From Ilyonectria destructans (taxonomy: Eukaryota > Ascomycota > Sordariomycetes > Hypocreales > Nectriaceae), in contig JAHEWK010000003.1 in the NCBI GenBank assembly GCA_020740775.1, positions 3,286,001 through 3,350,000 of the forward strand: a stretch of 64,000 nucleotides of DNA, given 5' to 3'. Shown here one piece after another: positions 1 to 11,165 of this stretch (its first letter is position 1; every line of letters begins with the position of its first letter). The position numbers and the translations under genes were made by a program. The notes beneath the pieces were generated by a model. It saw only the letters and a list, made by a program, of their open reading frames with translations. It was not told the origin of the DNA and did not search any database.

Positions 1-113
1 TTTCGTTTGATAGGCCACTTCTGTTGCTCTGACCGCCCTGGCGACACCGTGCACCATCACCACCGCCTCCATCACCCTAGGAATCATTTGCTGACCAACC
101 TTTCCCTGTGCAG

Positions 114-1180
114 TGAGTCTGTGTCGATCCCCAAGAACCCTCGTACCGACCGCCCTGTCGGCTACGCTTTCGTCGATCTCTCCACTCCTACTGAAGCTGA
201 GCGCGCTATCGAGGAGCTCTCTGGCAAGGAGATCCTGGAGCGCAAGGTCTCTGTTCAGCTCGCTCGCAAGCCCGAGCCCGCTGGTGAGAAGACTGAGGGT
301 GCCAACGGTGAGGGTTCTGGCACGGAGGGCTCCCGTCGCCGAGCTTCCGGACGTGGTCGTGGCCGTGGCCGCGGTCGTGCTGGCCGTGCTGGTCGCGGTG
401 GCCGTGCTGTGAGTCATCTAACTTAATGCCCTTGTGACGGAAGGAAACTAACCAAACCCAGGACGGTGCTGTTGAGAAGAAGGAGGGCGAGACCGTCGAG
501 GCCGTTGCTGCTACCGACGATGCTGCCGCTGCAGCTGCTGCACCAGCCACTTCTGAGGTTCAACCTTTGACAGACATCACAAACAAGATCAACACTGACG
601 AGACCACGAAGACCTCAAAGACTCAGGCTGCCCGCCCCCAGCGCGAAGCCCGTGAGCGCCGTGAGCGTGGCCCTCCCGCTGATGGAATTCCTTCCAAGAC
701 CAAGGTCATGGTCGCCAACCTCCCTTACGACCTGACCGAGGAGAAGGTCCGTACCTCTCTGCGCTTTTGGAAGATTATGTAACTAACCTCCTACAACAGC
801 TTATTGAGCTCTTCCAACCCTATGAGCCCTCTTCCGCCAAGATCGCCCTCCGACCTATTCCTCGATTTATGATCAAGAAGCTTCAGGCTCGGGGTGAGGC
901 TCGCAAGGGACGTGGCTTCGGCTTCGTCACCCTTGCTTCCGAGGAGCAGCAGCAGAAGGCCGTTACTGAGATGAACGGCAAGGAGATTGAGGGTCGTGAG
1001 ATCGCCGTCAAGGTGGCCATCGACAGCCCCGACAAGACCGACGAGGAGGCCAACGCCCCCGAGGGCGAGACCAACGGCCAGCAGGAGGCTGCCGCCACCC
1101 CCGCCGCCAGTGCTCCCGCAGTTGCTGAGGCCGCCAAGGCCCCTGCTGCCGCTGCTGCTCCCACTACCACTGCCGCTTAA
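114..1180 (+). CDS. Two-RRM RNA-binding protein with RGG/Arg-Gly linker (5' partial)
   Basis: Visible exons are 114-408, 462-746 and 800-1180; earlier exons lie outside the window, since position 113 is a splice acceptor (tgtgcag). The first exon holds the end of one RRM (RNP1-like VGYAFVDL) and then an Arg/Gly-rich run. The second exon starts another RRM (KVMVANLPYDLTEEK), which continues after a 53-nt intron (branch actaac) as LIELFQPYEP and RNP1 GRGFGFVTL. The tail is Ala/Pro/Glu-rich. Both joins are phase 0. Tandem RRMs with an RG-rich spacer suggest an mRNA-binding protein; RNA target and compartment cannot be inferred. I do not recognise a named orthologue. Confidence 0.85.
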
Positions 1181-2152
1181 ATATTAGGCTGGCAAGTTCC
1201 ATGGGCCTGGAGAGACATCCAGCCTAAATGAACACACTTACGATATGGCATGCGATTTCGACGATTTCTCTTACGGTAGATTCTTGCTACACGAATCAAA
1301 GAAAAACAAAGGCGTTGCACCTAACCTGGGGCCAGGAAGACGTAACCAGCATTTGTTGGAACTCTTTAGATCTCGGGATGGTGTTTTCTGACGGCCTTGA
1401 CTTTGTTTTCTTGACATCATAATATCTCCATAATCGGAGCCCAAAAAACTCGCAAAGCCCTTTTATCTCTGTATTTGTATCTCCCTTTTCTCCATCACCC
1501 TTCTGCTGGGTTGTACAATAATAGCTTGAGCTGGAGGCGGCTGGGGAAGAGAAAAGCTTGGCGCAATCATTAACCGGGCGTTTTTGAAGCAACTACTCGT
1601 GTACAAGTTTCTTATATTGCGATGATGTGAATGAAGGTGAAGGTGCATGTTTGAGCATCCCGTAGTCGCAGTCGTAATCCAAGATGCAAGGAGCATTAGC
1701 CATGGTGACGCTCTTTGATGGCGCTGTCTGACGGTGGCTTTCTCGTCACCAGGTCTAAAAAAACGTGGCTATGAAGCAATGCAAGGCATAGGCAGGCTGC
1801 AGCTGGATGAGCCATAGTGCATGGCTCTGCAGCAAGGGAATCGGTTTCACGGCGAATGGGTGGCACAAAATGAATGGGTGGCTGCTATCAGGGAATGAAT
1901 GATAGTGGGAGTTTGGGAGTGAACGTAGGCGTATTAGACGTGGGCGGGCGGTATTGGCCCCCATTGCCCCGCCGACCCCTTACCGGGCCCACGAACGGAG
2001 CATGGGCAGGCGACCTTGGTTAGACATCGTCTCCCTGCACTTTATTGAAACGCCAACTGGGCATCTACTGCACAACATCCACACGCCGCTGCGCGAGAAG
2101 ACCGGAATACCTCCTCTTGACTCGTAGGCTCGATCGCATTCGATACGTCATC
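1181..2152. other. Intergenic: RRM gene 3' side and GCS1 promoter
   Basis: About 970 bases without a convincing gene. ORFs here are short, lack family motifs and overlap on both strands. The distal part should carry the GCS1 promoter and leader; I see no clear TATA box. Confidence 0.6.
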
Positions 2153-3427
2153 ATGGCTTCCAAGGCCATGTGGGAGGTTGACCCCGAGACGCGGTCCAAG
2201 GTCCGTCCCCCATGCCATGCCCAAGCTTGATTCCCCTTGCCCGTCACAGCCCCTTCCCCTGGACTGCGATGCGATGCGCTGCGTTCGCACGTGCTAACCC
2301 TTTGTCCATTCTATAGCTGGCCGCTCTGCAAAAGGTGTCTAACAACAACCTCTGCTGCGACTGCAATGCGCCCTCACCGCAATGGGCGTCGCCCAAGTTC
2401 GGCATCTTCATCTGCCTCTCCTGCGCCGGCGTCCACCGCGGCCTCGGCGTCCACATCTCCTTCGTCCGCAGCATCTCCATGGACGCCTTCAAATCCGGCG
2501 AGATCGAACGAATGCGACTGGGCGGCAACGAGGGCTGGAAGAACTTCTTCGAATCGCACGACGCCACCAAGATGATGGGCATTACCTGGGAGGACTCGAC
2601 CATCTCGGAGCGATACAGCGGCGAGGTCGGCGAGGAGTGGAAGGAGAGGCTGAGCTGCAAGGTCGAGGGCCGGGATTACGTGCCTGGGGAAAAGAAGCCC
2701 GCGCCGGCACCCGCCAAGACGGCTTCGCGGACGACCACGCCTCTGAGCGGGACGGCCCAGGGCGAGAGTGGTGGACCGGGAGGCAAGGTCAAGGTCGACG
2801 ACCGCTACTTTGCCAAGTTGGGCGCCGACAATGCTTCGCGGCCGGATGGCCTCCACCCCAACCAAGGAGGCAAGTACGCTGGGTTTGGAAACACGCCAGG
2901 GCCGAGCCAAGGGAACCAGGCCGCATTGCCAAATTTTGATGATGTGCAAAAGGATCCCGTGGCGGCTCTGACCAAGGGGTTCGGCTGGTTTACCTCGACC
3001 GTGTCCAAGACGGCCAAGACTGTCAACGACGGGTACATCCAACCCACTGCCAAACAGGTACGACACCCCGTCATTTCATCATCTTCTGCTCTAGAACTAA
3101 TGTTTCTCTCTTGCGCAGTTCGCCGAGGGAGACTTTGCCAAGCAAGCCCAGCAAACAGCGGCCACATTGGCCAAGCAGGCTCAACTAGCAGGCAAGAATG
3201 CACAGGATGGATTCAACAAGTTCGTCGAAGGCCCTGAAGGAGGCGCCACCAAGAGGGAAGTGCCGTTGGACGAGACCAAGAAGAGCTTCTGGGACGAATT
3301 CTCGAGCCTTGCGGACCAGCGACAGCCTGCCAACAACTCCATCGGGACGAGTGCCATGGGCATGGGCAAGAGCAAGACCGCGGCGCCAGCTACGAAGAAG
3401 CAAGCGGATGATTGGGATGATTGGTGA
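2153..3427 (+). CDS. GCS1: ArfGAP1-type GTPase-activating protein for Arf (Gcs1)
   Basis: Exons 2153-2200, 2317-3057 and 3119-3427 give 365 residues. The ATG opens MASKAMWEVDPETRSK, and a 116-nt intron follows. The ArfGAP zinc finger has C29-x2-C32-x16-C49-x2-C52, followed by the invariant HRGLGVHISFVRS with the catalytic arginine. The rest is low-complexity with a central amphipathic stretch (GFGWFTSTVSKTAKTV, ALPS-like) and a C-terminal KKQADDWDDW, typical of Gcs1/ArfGAP1. By family, it stimulates GTP hydrolysis on Arf1 at Golgi membranes and supports COPI transport. The ArfGAP domain is unambiguous; assignment to Gcs1 rather than Glo3 or Age2 rests on the ALPS-like region and the DDWDDW tail. 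Confidence 0.93.
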
Positions 3428-3956
3428 GAGAGCGGCAGAGTAGACGGGTGCCATGTGTAGGAGTTGGAGAATTGGAGTATAGGCGTGTTTGATGGTGGGG
3501 AGTCTCGATCTAGAAAGAAGTCGTGCCTCTTCTGTTCTAGTAATACCAACATGGGTTCCAATTACCAAAGGGCATGGATGATATGCGGTTGGACTCGGCG
3601 ACGGCTTCTATCTCAACGCTTGGAAACCGATACGGAAGAGGAATTCCACGGGGATTTTGCAGCGTTGGAATAAAAGAGGAATACTGGGGGCAGGTGGGAT
3701 TCTAATCGCCGTGCCGCTGCCGATCCTTTCTTGCATTTGTATGCCATCTCTAGAGACTCAAGTGTAAATTTGTTTTTGGCTCTGGCTAGACAGCCCAGGC
3801 TGCTGGCAAATAAATACTCGGCAAGTCATCCCCGTCGTCTCCGTAGCTTGGCGAACTCGGATCCGGCTTCGGCCCCACTTGGGCTGGACTGGGGCGCTGT
3901 CGTTGAAGGACTCATCACTGGACACAAGATTGCGAGGTTCGGCAGGCGTGTCTACC
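3428..3956. other. Intergenic: GCS1 3' region containing repeat copy A
   Basis: 529 bases after GCS1 with no supported gene. It holds the first copy (3582-3741) of a segment that recurs just upstream of the ETF beta gene, and so marks the left edge of the accessory island. Confidence 0.6.
3582..3741 (+). repeat. Diverged direct repeat, copy A (island left flank)
   Basis: It starts with 21 bases identical to copy B (tatgcggttggactcggcga plus c), then shares GAGGAATTCCACGGGG, AATAAAAG, the block AATCGCCGTGCCG and the end GCATTTGTA. Copy B (8130-8360) carries about 70 extra bases after the first block. The two copies are in the same orientation. Confidence 0.8.
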
Positions 3957-5897
3957 ATGGTGATTGAGTTGCTGGAAATTATTCTACGAAACCTGCAGTG
4001 TGGTAGGTTTGATTTCGCTATTTAAGCACTACATATATGTGAAAAGTTTGCAACTGGACCGCTAACGAATATCGGTCTGTCACATTAGTCGACCGCAAGC
4101 CCGAAGACCCGTCGATCCTCTCCTTTGATCCAACTACGTCAGATCCAAAAGCATGGCAGACCTTCCTCTCGAAATGTGAGAATTCCTTCCGGGCTGTTCG
4201 CTCTACGCTAGATCACCTACACTTCGTAGACGTAACGATCAGGAGACTGTCCGCAAAACAGCTCGATCTCATGGTCACAACCTTTCTCTCCGAAGAGGAC
4301 ATAGTCTTTCGCAGGGACAGTGCTTCCTTGGTCCGCCACAGATATCCAGCTGCCCGCCAAGGACTATGCCAACAACTGGGAGATTCCATAACTCTTCGGC
4401 ACCGAATTCTTCTACGGAATAAACGCCACCTGGGTAGACTGGCCGTCAGACGTGTGCCCGAGAATGTGCCTTCTACCAAACAGCACCAAAGTCCACATCT
4501 GGAGGCTTTACCGGGTATAATGCATCAGTTCAAAGACGGGTTAGGGCACCATCCCACTGTGGTGGCAAGGGGCATCACGAAGGCTCCTCGCCCAGACCCT
4601 CAGGCCCCGGCGCCTGGGGGTTTTCAGCTTTCGAAACGACTAGTTCTCACGACAGTAACCAACACTATCACTGCCACACCAGAGGAATATTTTGAGTACC
4701 CACTAGTACCGACAATGTGCGAAGGGAAACACGGGTCCAATGTCCCTTTTGCCTCATACCTCTGGAACTCGGAAAATCGAACCAATTGAGATGCATCCGC
4801 TGGAGACGTCACATTGACGAGCATCTCAAGCCTTATGGCTGCCTATTCCCCGGGTGCTCTAAATCCCTGGTGTTCTTCGTCCGCCGTTACGAATGGGACG
4901 ATCATATGGAATCTGCCCATTCGAAAAACTGGTTGCGTAAGGTCCACACTATGGTTTGGTTCTGTGATATCGACCACGACTCCCCCGAAATCTTCGAGAA
5001 TGAGTTGCAGTGGAGGATACACATGCAGGACCTCGGGAACCATCCAAATCGAAAGCTGCCAACTCAACTTCAGCTTGACTGTCTATCTACCAGGAACAGA
5101 AAGCTCTTCTTGCGCGACAAGTTCGTCTGTCCCCTGTGTGAACAAATCCCCAGCGAGGTACGAGATCTCCTGGAGGATGGAGAAGGAAAGCCAACGGCCA
5201 TGTACAATCTTGTCATTGACCATTCGCGAACTACTTGAAATCACTGTCTTTGCTTGCAGTGCCACCTGTTGAAAATAACCCTCAAGAAACCCCTGGCGCG
5301 TTCGGAGAGTCGGTGCGAATGAGTGACAACTGCGTTTCCCAGCCACCAAGTGGAAGAGAGCGTGTTGATGGAGCTTCTCCTCCTCCAGAGACCTGGTCAT
5401 TCTTAGATAGGGATAGCGTTGCCTCCCTCACAATGTCTGGCCCGGGCTCGTCTTGGGATAAGGAGTATCTCGACTACACGCCCCCAGAGCATCCTCCAGA
5501 GCCATCAGAACAAGGTTGGGTTGACCGTTGGAACTTATGGAAGAATGAGAATGATTCTTTCTCTCAACACTGTTTTGAAGCGGATCCAATCCTCATGCAT
5601 TTCAATAAAGCAGCTGGTCCCGTACAAGTATCTACGCAAGCAATTACATTGGATGGGTTCAACATTGACTCGAAGGATGATGCTGATCAGATTAAGTTGT
5701 TGTTAGCAGCTGAGAAAGGGGATGAGGAAACTGTGAGGATGCTCCGGATGCAGGGAATAAACCGCGAGGCATTCGAACTGCAAGGCAGGACAGCGGTGTC
5801 GTGGGCGGCTGCAAACGGCCATAACGGTATTGTACGGCAATTGCGTTCGCATAATGCCAAAGGTCCGTTACGTAGTTCCATGAACTACGTCACGTAA
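3957..5897 (+). pseudogene. Broken C2H2-zinc-finger/ankyrin protein gene
   Basis: Exon 1 (3957-4002, MVIELLEIIL...) joins to 4091 across an intron with branch gctaacg. The reading then runs open through LSAKQLDLMVTTFLSEEDIV and SLVRHRYPAARQGLCQQLGD. Near 4697-4702 (gagtacccact) the frame must change to continue into the zinc-finger region (VQCPFC, WRRHIDEHLKPYGC, HMESAHSK). Near 5221-5226 (gaccattcgcg) it must change again to enter YLKSLSLLAVPPV. Each shift is explained by one missing base. The end has about one ankyrin repeat (GRTAVSWAAANGHNGIV), then a stop where relatives usually continue with more repeats. Related fungal proteins combine these modules, some in NLR-like receptors; their role is poorly known. 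I call it a pseudogene, although two assembly errors would look the same. Confidence 0.7.
5870..5890. repeat. Perfect inverted repeat (hairpin) near the end of the ankyrin fragment
   Basis: ACGTAGTTC (5870-5878), spacer CAT, GAACTACGT (5882-5890). Nine-base arms with a three-base loop, ending five bases before the stop codon of the truncated ankyrin reading frame. Confidence 0.75.
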
Positions 5898-6204
5898 TCT
5901 ACTACCTGCTCTTCCACTCTGCTCCTTACTACACTATCATACAACAAATGCTGGTTACAGGAAGGGGGCTACTGAAATGCGGCACCGGCCAGAGGAAGGA
6001 GGAAAACAATCAGGGGAAAACCAATGAGTGAAAAGGGCGAGAGGATCCATAAACCGTCTTGCTATAGACCCAAATATAGAAAATTATTTCCCAAGACTCG
6101 CGTCTCGATGGCCACTTCTGCCGTCATGTTCATCTTCTAATGTTACAGTCCACAATTACCCGCATAAACCTCGCTGCTAGTAGTTGAACTTGACCTACAA
6201 TATC
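5898..6204. other. Intergenic between two pseudogenes
   Basis: 307 bases between the convergent 3' ends of the ankyrin and ribokinase pseudogenes. No gene or structured element seen. Confidence 0.6.
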
Positions 6205-7058
6205 TCAAACTTTGTGAGGGGCATCAAAATCATCGATCTCATCCACCCAAGGGATACCATCCTGGGCTCCCATGTTTTGAATCGTGATTGCAGCAGCTTT
6301 GTTCGCGCGAACAACCGCGCTCCTGATGTCCCAAGTCCTCTTGGCCTTCTGGCACAGGTAATCAGAGGAGTATGCTCCCGTGAAGGTATCTCTGATTGTC
6401 CCAATCAACAGGTGCATGTGAGAACTAAGGACAAACCAGAAACTCACCCTGCACCTGTAGTTTCTATCATAGTCTCGACCACTTCCTTGTCGATTTCCAT
6501 TTAAGCCACGACCAAGTCGGGTCGTATCCCGCCTCCGAGCTGCTCGGCGTTGATGAAGTCCTCTTTCTTCCAGGTTGCTGTTGCGCCCAACATGAAGAGA
6601 CACCGGTTCTCGCGCGTCGAGTACTCGACCATGACGAAGCATACGCTCGAGCGTGTGTTAGGCACTGTCACAACGCCGGAAGCATCAATGCCTTCCTTGT
6701 TCAATTCGACGATGAATTCTTTTCCGTACCGGTTGTCACCGACTGCGCCGATCATCTTGACCTGGATGTTGTCCTCGCCCGAGCTGTCGATTGCGAGTTG
6801 CTGCTCGTTGGTTGCGATTACTGCATGGTCTCCATCGGTTGGCTTCTCCAATACCCCATTCTCAGTCGTTCTTTTATTTACCAATGAACGTTTGTGACAA
6901 GTCCGGTACGTCGCAATTGCCGAGTTCGCCCCTTTGCCCCCCAAGGCTTCCAAATACTCGTTCACAAGAACACTCTCCCCGCCGTTGGGGATACGACTCG
7001 CAATCATGATCAGATCAGCGTCCAGCCCCCCGATGACTGCGATAGTTTGCGACACCAT
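6205..7058 (-). pseudogene. Ribokinase (PfkB) pseudogene with nonsense codon and core deletion
   Basis: From ATG 7058 the N-terminal half is a clear PfkB sugar kinase: VIGGLDADLIM, the sugar-binding LGGKGANSAIATYR and VKMIGAVGDNRYGKEF. The frame reaches a TAA at about 6501-6503, where relatives read through (RPDLVVA-stop-MEIDKEVVETMIE), so one CAA-to-TAA change fits. The sequence then jumps straight to the catalytic TTGAGDTFTGAY, assembled over an intact 5' gtgagt / 3' cag intron at about 6385-6440. The NAAP and nucleotide-binding middle, roughly a hundred residues in normal ribokinases, is absent. The C-terminus (ANKAAAITIQNMGAQDGIPW) is preserved up to the stop at 6205. Intact homologues phosphorylate ribose; this copy should be inactive. 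Confidence 0.8.
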
Positions 7059-8554
7059 TTTGAACTCTCAAAGTTTTTCTGTGGTGGTATGAGTTTAGTG
7101 AAGCTGTAGTAATGATAGTTCTTTGTTGTTGTTGAGAGATGATGGGGGCGTCTTTGGAAGTGAGAGTAAGTCTTGCGAAACCTATCATTTCAGTGGCGCC
7201 TGGGCCCCAAGGCTAGGTGATGCAACACCAACGGTTGAATGAAGGCTAATACAGTTCATAGATGCCACAATGCAAGCCTATCAGACCAATACTCTTTTCT
7301 GGGCGAGACACTCTGTACACGCTGATTTCCCGCAGCCGGCAGCCTGCTTTATGCAGTGATACCATGGGTACTAATGACAAACAAGAATATGGTATCAGGT
7401 GGTCATTGCTTGGGTAGTAATGCAGCTCAAGAGGTTAATGGCCTGATCGAGCTTCACCAATATGAAAGCACTAATTAGGGATTGCATTCAACGAAGTTGT
7501 TCCACGAAGCCTTGCGAAGACTAGTATTCTTCCATGTTAAAAGTGAAGCCATAAAACAAGCTAAAGCGAGCACCTAAGGAATGTCTGAAATGACCTTCAT
7601 CTTGCTTTCTCGTCAATGGAGTTGCGCCGAAAGATGTGGTCGTTAAACCCTAGTATGCCGTCAGAACAGATCGAACAAACTTCAGTCGCAGAGCCATGTG
7701 CTGCTATTTCTGTTAAAGACTTGCCATCATAACCCATCTTGACCAAGTATTTTTTGTCGGAGGGTTTGTGCTGATGGAGGTCAGCCACCATTGTAGTTGG
7801 ACACGGCGTGGTGTTAGATATTGCTCTACCATCCTAGCGCGGTGCATTCATTCTAGTCTGGTTCTTGGGTAAGCAATTCCCTATATCAATCTCAGGTCTC
7901 TTCATGCATATACATCGAGGCTCTCCATCAAATCAAGTGCAGCCATGTTTGTCAGTTCAATGTGATTATGTCTAAGTCTCAGGACATGACCTGGGCATAT
8001 GCCTGGCCTTGAAGGTGGACTAGCTCCAGCAAAGCTCGCCGGCCCCGCTGAGTCGCGCGATTAGCTCGGCTACTGGAGTAAAATTTACATTTTTATAGGA
8101 ATTCCAACGGTATATGCGTGCCATAATAGTATGCGGTTGGACTCGGCGACTGTGTCAAGATGCCGGGGCTGCAAGTCGGCTACTTATTAAGATGACCGAG
8201 CCTCGGTGATGGGTTCTACGAAAAGCACTGTATCAACTCCTGGAAAGCGATGCGCGAGAGGAATTCCACGGGGGTTTCGCAGTGTCTAAATAAAAGGGGA
8301 ATTTTGGGGCAGACGGGATTCCAATCGCCGTGCCGTCGCTTGTTCTTCCTCGCATTTGTAGGTGATGCCGGTCGCAAACGGCAGTTCGGAGCGAAATCGC
8401 ACTCGGGCTGAGGATCCCGAGGGCGTCACGTGGGGCGACGCCGAGGTTGGAGCCGGGCCTAGCCGGTACCGCTCCCGAGCTTTCCCCCGTGACGACCGGC
8501 TCTTAATCCCCTCCGTCGCCAACTCTTTTGTTCCATTGAGCAGCAGCAATCACA
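7059..8554. other. Island right half and ETF beta promoter, no intact gene
   Basis: About 1.5 kb. A 64-codon minus ORF at 7597-7791 (containing VCSICSDGILGFNDH) is open but matches no family I know. Repeat copy B (8130-8360) closes the island, and the last 190 bases are the ETF beta promoter and leader. Confidence 0.55.
8130..8360 (+). repeat. Diverged direct repeat, copy B (island right flank)
   Basis: Same orientation as copy A at 3582-3741. It begins with the identical 21-base block, carries about 70 extra bases (roughly 8152-8225), then resumes with GAGGAATTCCACGGGGGT, AAATAAAAGG, CAATCGCCGTGCCG and GCATTTGTA. Copy B lies directly upstream of the ETF beta gene and copy A directly downstream of GCS1. 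Confidence 0.8.
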
Positions 8555-9517
8555 ATGTCGGCACTACGGATTCTTGTCCCCGTGAAGCGGGTTATCGACT
8601 ATGCGGTACGAAGCCTGGAGAGCAGCCTGCATTGGGGTCCGTGGAGAGAATTGTTCAACTAACGCACCGTGGTGCTGCAGGTCAAGCCCCGAGTCAACAA
8701 GACCCAGACGGGTGTCGAGACGGCCGGCGTCAAGCACTCGATGAACCCCTTTGACGAGCTTTCCGTCGAGGAGTCAGTGCGCATCCGCGACCAGAAGCGC
8801 GCCCCCGGCGGCGTGGAGGACATCTGCATCATCTCGGCCGGGCCCCCCAAGGCGCAGGACGTGATCAGGACGGCCATGGCGATGGGTGCCGACCGCGGCA
8901 TCCACGTGGAGGTCAAGGAGGGCGACGACCTTGAGCCGTTGACGGTGGCGAAGCTCCTGTCCAAGGCTGTGGAGCAGCAGAAGAGCAACTTGGTGTTCCT
9001 CGGCAAGCAGAGCATCGACGACGACGCCAACCAGACGGGCCAGATGCTGGCGGGCCTGCTGGGGTGGCCACAGGCGACCCAGGCGAGCAAGGTCGAGTTC
9101 ATCGCCGGCGACGAGGTGGTGGTGACCAAGGAAGTGGATGGCGGCGTCGAAACGGTCAAGGCCAAGCTACCCCTCATCATCACGACGGATCTGCGCCTCA
9201 ACGAGCCCCGGTACGCGAGCTTGCCCAACATTATGAAGGCCAAGAAGAAGAAGATAGAGAAGGCGAAGCTGGCCGACTTTGGATTGGACAACTCGAAGCG
9301 ACTCAAGGTGCTCAAGGTGGAGGGTAAGTGATGTTTTCCCCCTCTCCCCTTCCTCCTACATCTGCCGATGATGTAGGAGAGGGTGTGAGGTTCTCATATC
9401 TGCGAGTGGACAACGGCTAACAGACATTGTTCAGAGCCCCCGACCCGACAGGGCGGTGGCAAGGTCGAAGACGTCGGTGGCCTGGTCAGCAGGCTCAAGG
9501 AGCTGGGTGCGCTGTAA
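8555..9517 (+). CDS. Electron transfer flavoprotein subunit beta
   Basis: Exons 8555-8605, 8681-9323 and 9435-9517 give 258 residues, the usual ETF beta length. It starts MSALRILVPVKRVIDYA and, after the first intron, reads VKPRVNKTQTGVETAGVKHS and MNPFDELSVEESVRIRDQ. The nucleotide-binding part includes DDDANQTGQMLAGLLGWPQA, and ITTDLRLNEPRYASLPNIMK is the family signature. ETF beta pairs with ETF alpha in the mitochondrial matrix, binds AMP and helps pass electrons from acyl-CoA and other dehydrogenases to ETF-ubiquinone oxidoreductase (yeast counterpart Cir1). No cleavable presequence is evident, as is usual for this subunit. Confidence 0.96.
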
Positions 9518-11165
9518 ATGGGCATTTCGCAACCATGAATATCTATATACCTACCTACCTTGCTCAAAATACCTCGGCTGGGATAAAATAGAGGTCGTTT
9601 ATTAGCCCCCTTCCGTCACTCGGGTATTGTTATGTCGGATGAAATGAAATGAATTGAGTGTTGAACAAACCCAACCCACATGCAGTCTCCTCTCAGCTTG
9701 CCTTCCATGGCAATGGCAACTCAGTCCCCACTCGCATATGTCGACTAAGGACGGAAGTGCACATGCAACATGCATTTTTCGGGAACAAGGGCCCGTGGAA
9801 GCTCGGCACTCAAGTGACCTCAGAGTCTCAGACAGGCTGAAGGGACCATGCACGCACGGCACAGCCGCGGGGTAAATGACGAAATGCCATGCCCTAGTGG
9901 TGGGATGGACGAAACGCACAGGGCCCCTAGGTCGAGGTTTTGACTGACAGCCAAGACGCCGCTTTAGTAACTCCTCGACCCTCTGGCCTTCAGATATTCA
10001 GTCCGCCTAGCGATGACACATTTCTGGCTCGTCTCCTGGACCATCTCCTAGACCATCTCCTAGATCATCTCCTAGACCATCCCCCGGCCTAGCTCCGGGG
10101 TCCAGTCGAAGGCGCGCCTTTCCGGGAACCCATCCTCGTGTCGAGCTCCGTCCGAGGATTGAGCCGCGATGGGCCGCCCTAGTCCGCACTCTGCATCGCT
10201 ATCACTGGCAGTAGCACGTTGGGGACTCTAGCTGCGACTAGCTTTACGTTTCCCCTGCGACCTCTACAGATCTGTCAGAGCACAGGCACGCCATTTGAAA
10301 TGGGGCATTGTTCTCCGTCTCCACTGCTTCCATCCGATGATTCTCAGCCTCCCGGCGGCACCGGGCTTGCATCGTCGACTCATGAGAGAGGGGGTCGTCC
10401 GTCCTTTTGGGCTCGGCCGTTGGTTGAGAGGCGGTGTCGATGCATGGCGACCTTTATTGGAGCCCAATTCACACGGATTCATCCCTTGCATGGGCGACCG
10501 TGGGCGAGAACAAGGAGGACGTGTGCAAGAGAGTCAATGGCTGCACTCGCCAATGCGTACGGCATAGTCCCAAAGCTACTTCGTAGTACGGTACGTACAG
10601 TCAAAATGGTTGGTGCTCATGCTCCAGATAAGAAAGCCCGCTAGCGGGTTGATATGGGAGGCAATCAGATGCCAACTACGTAACGAGGTTGATGGAAGGA
10701 AAAACGATATCGGAGGTGGGATGGGTCATAGCAGGTGCAAGGTTTTTTTTCCCGCTGGTGGGTGTGGTGGTCACTGACGAGGTACGGGAGGGGAGGGGGA
10801 CGGGCGGCAGGGAAAGGCTGCGATTGCGGGCACCTCCTCGCCTGTGACAGTGAGAGAGAAAGAAAAAAAAAACCCATCCAGCGGGGCTCTTCACCAATGA
10901 GTAACGCGCTGTTGTCAGGCACAGGGCTCCGTTGGCGCAGGCGACAAAGACTCACTCACGCGGGCGGGCCTGGGCGTCCTCGGGGGGCCTCTTTTTCTCC
11001 CGCCCGCTTCTCCGTGCGCTTCTCACTTTCTTCCCTCCAACAATCAACAATCTGCCGCCGACTCTCACTAGAGAAATTCACCCCGTCGTCCTCCCGAACG
11101 CCCACCGCCCCAATTCCTCGACCTGCCCCTCCGCTTGAGCTGCGCTTGTCTCTCAATCCGCCCTT
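9518..11165. other. Intergenic: ETF beta 3' region and CPA1 promoter/leader
   Basis: About 1.65 kb with no convincing coding sequence. It contains a 12-base tandem repeat at 10032-10079 and, from about 10960, a pyrimidine-rich stretch typical of fungal core promoters just ahead of the CPA1 uORF. Confidence 0.6.
10032..10079. repeat. Tandem 12-base repeat, four copies
   Basis: Unit TCTCCTAGACCA, repeated four times with one substitution in copies 1 and 3. On the minus strand it reads as Gly-Asp-rich residues in a 60-codon ORF that is probably not coding. Confidence 0.85.

Noticed and set aside
7597..7791. 64-codon minus ORF with VCSICSDG
   Set aside because: Too short and without a complete zinc-binding or other family pattern; it may be debris of the island.
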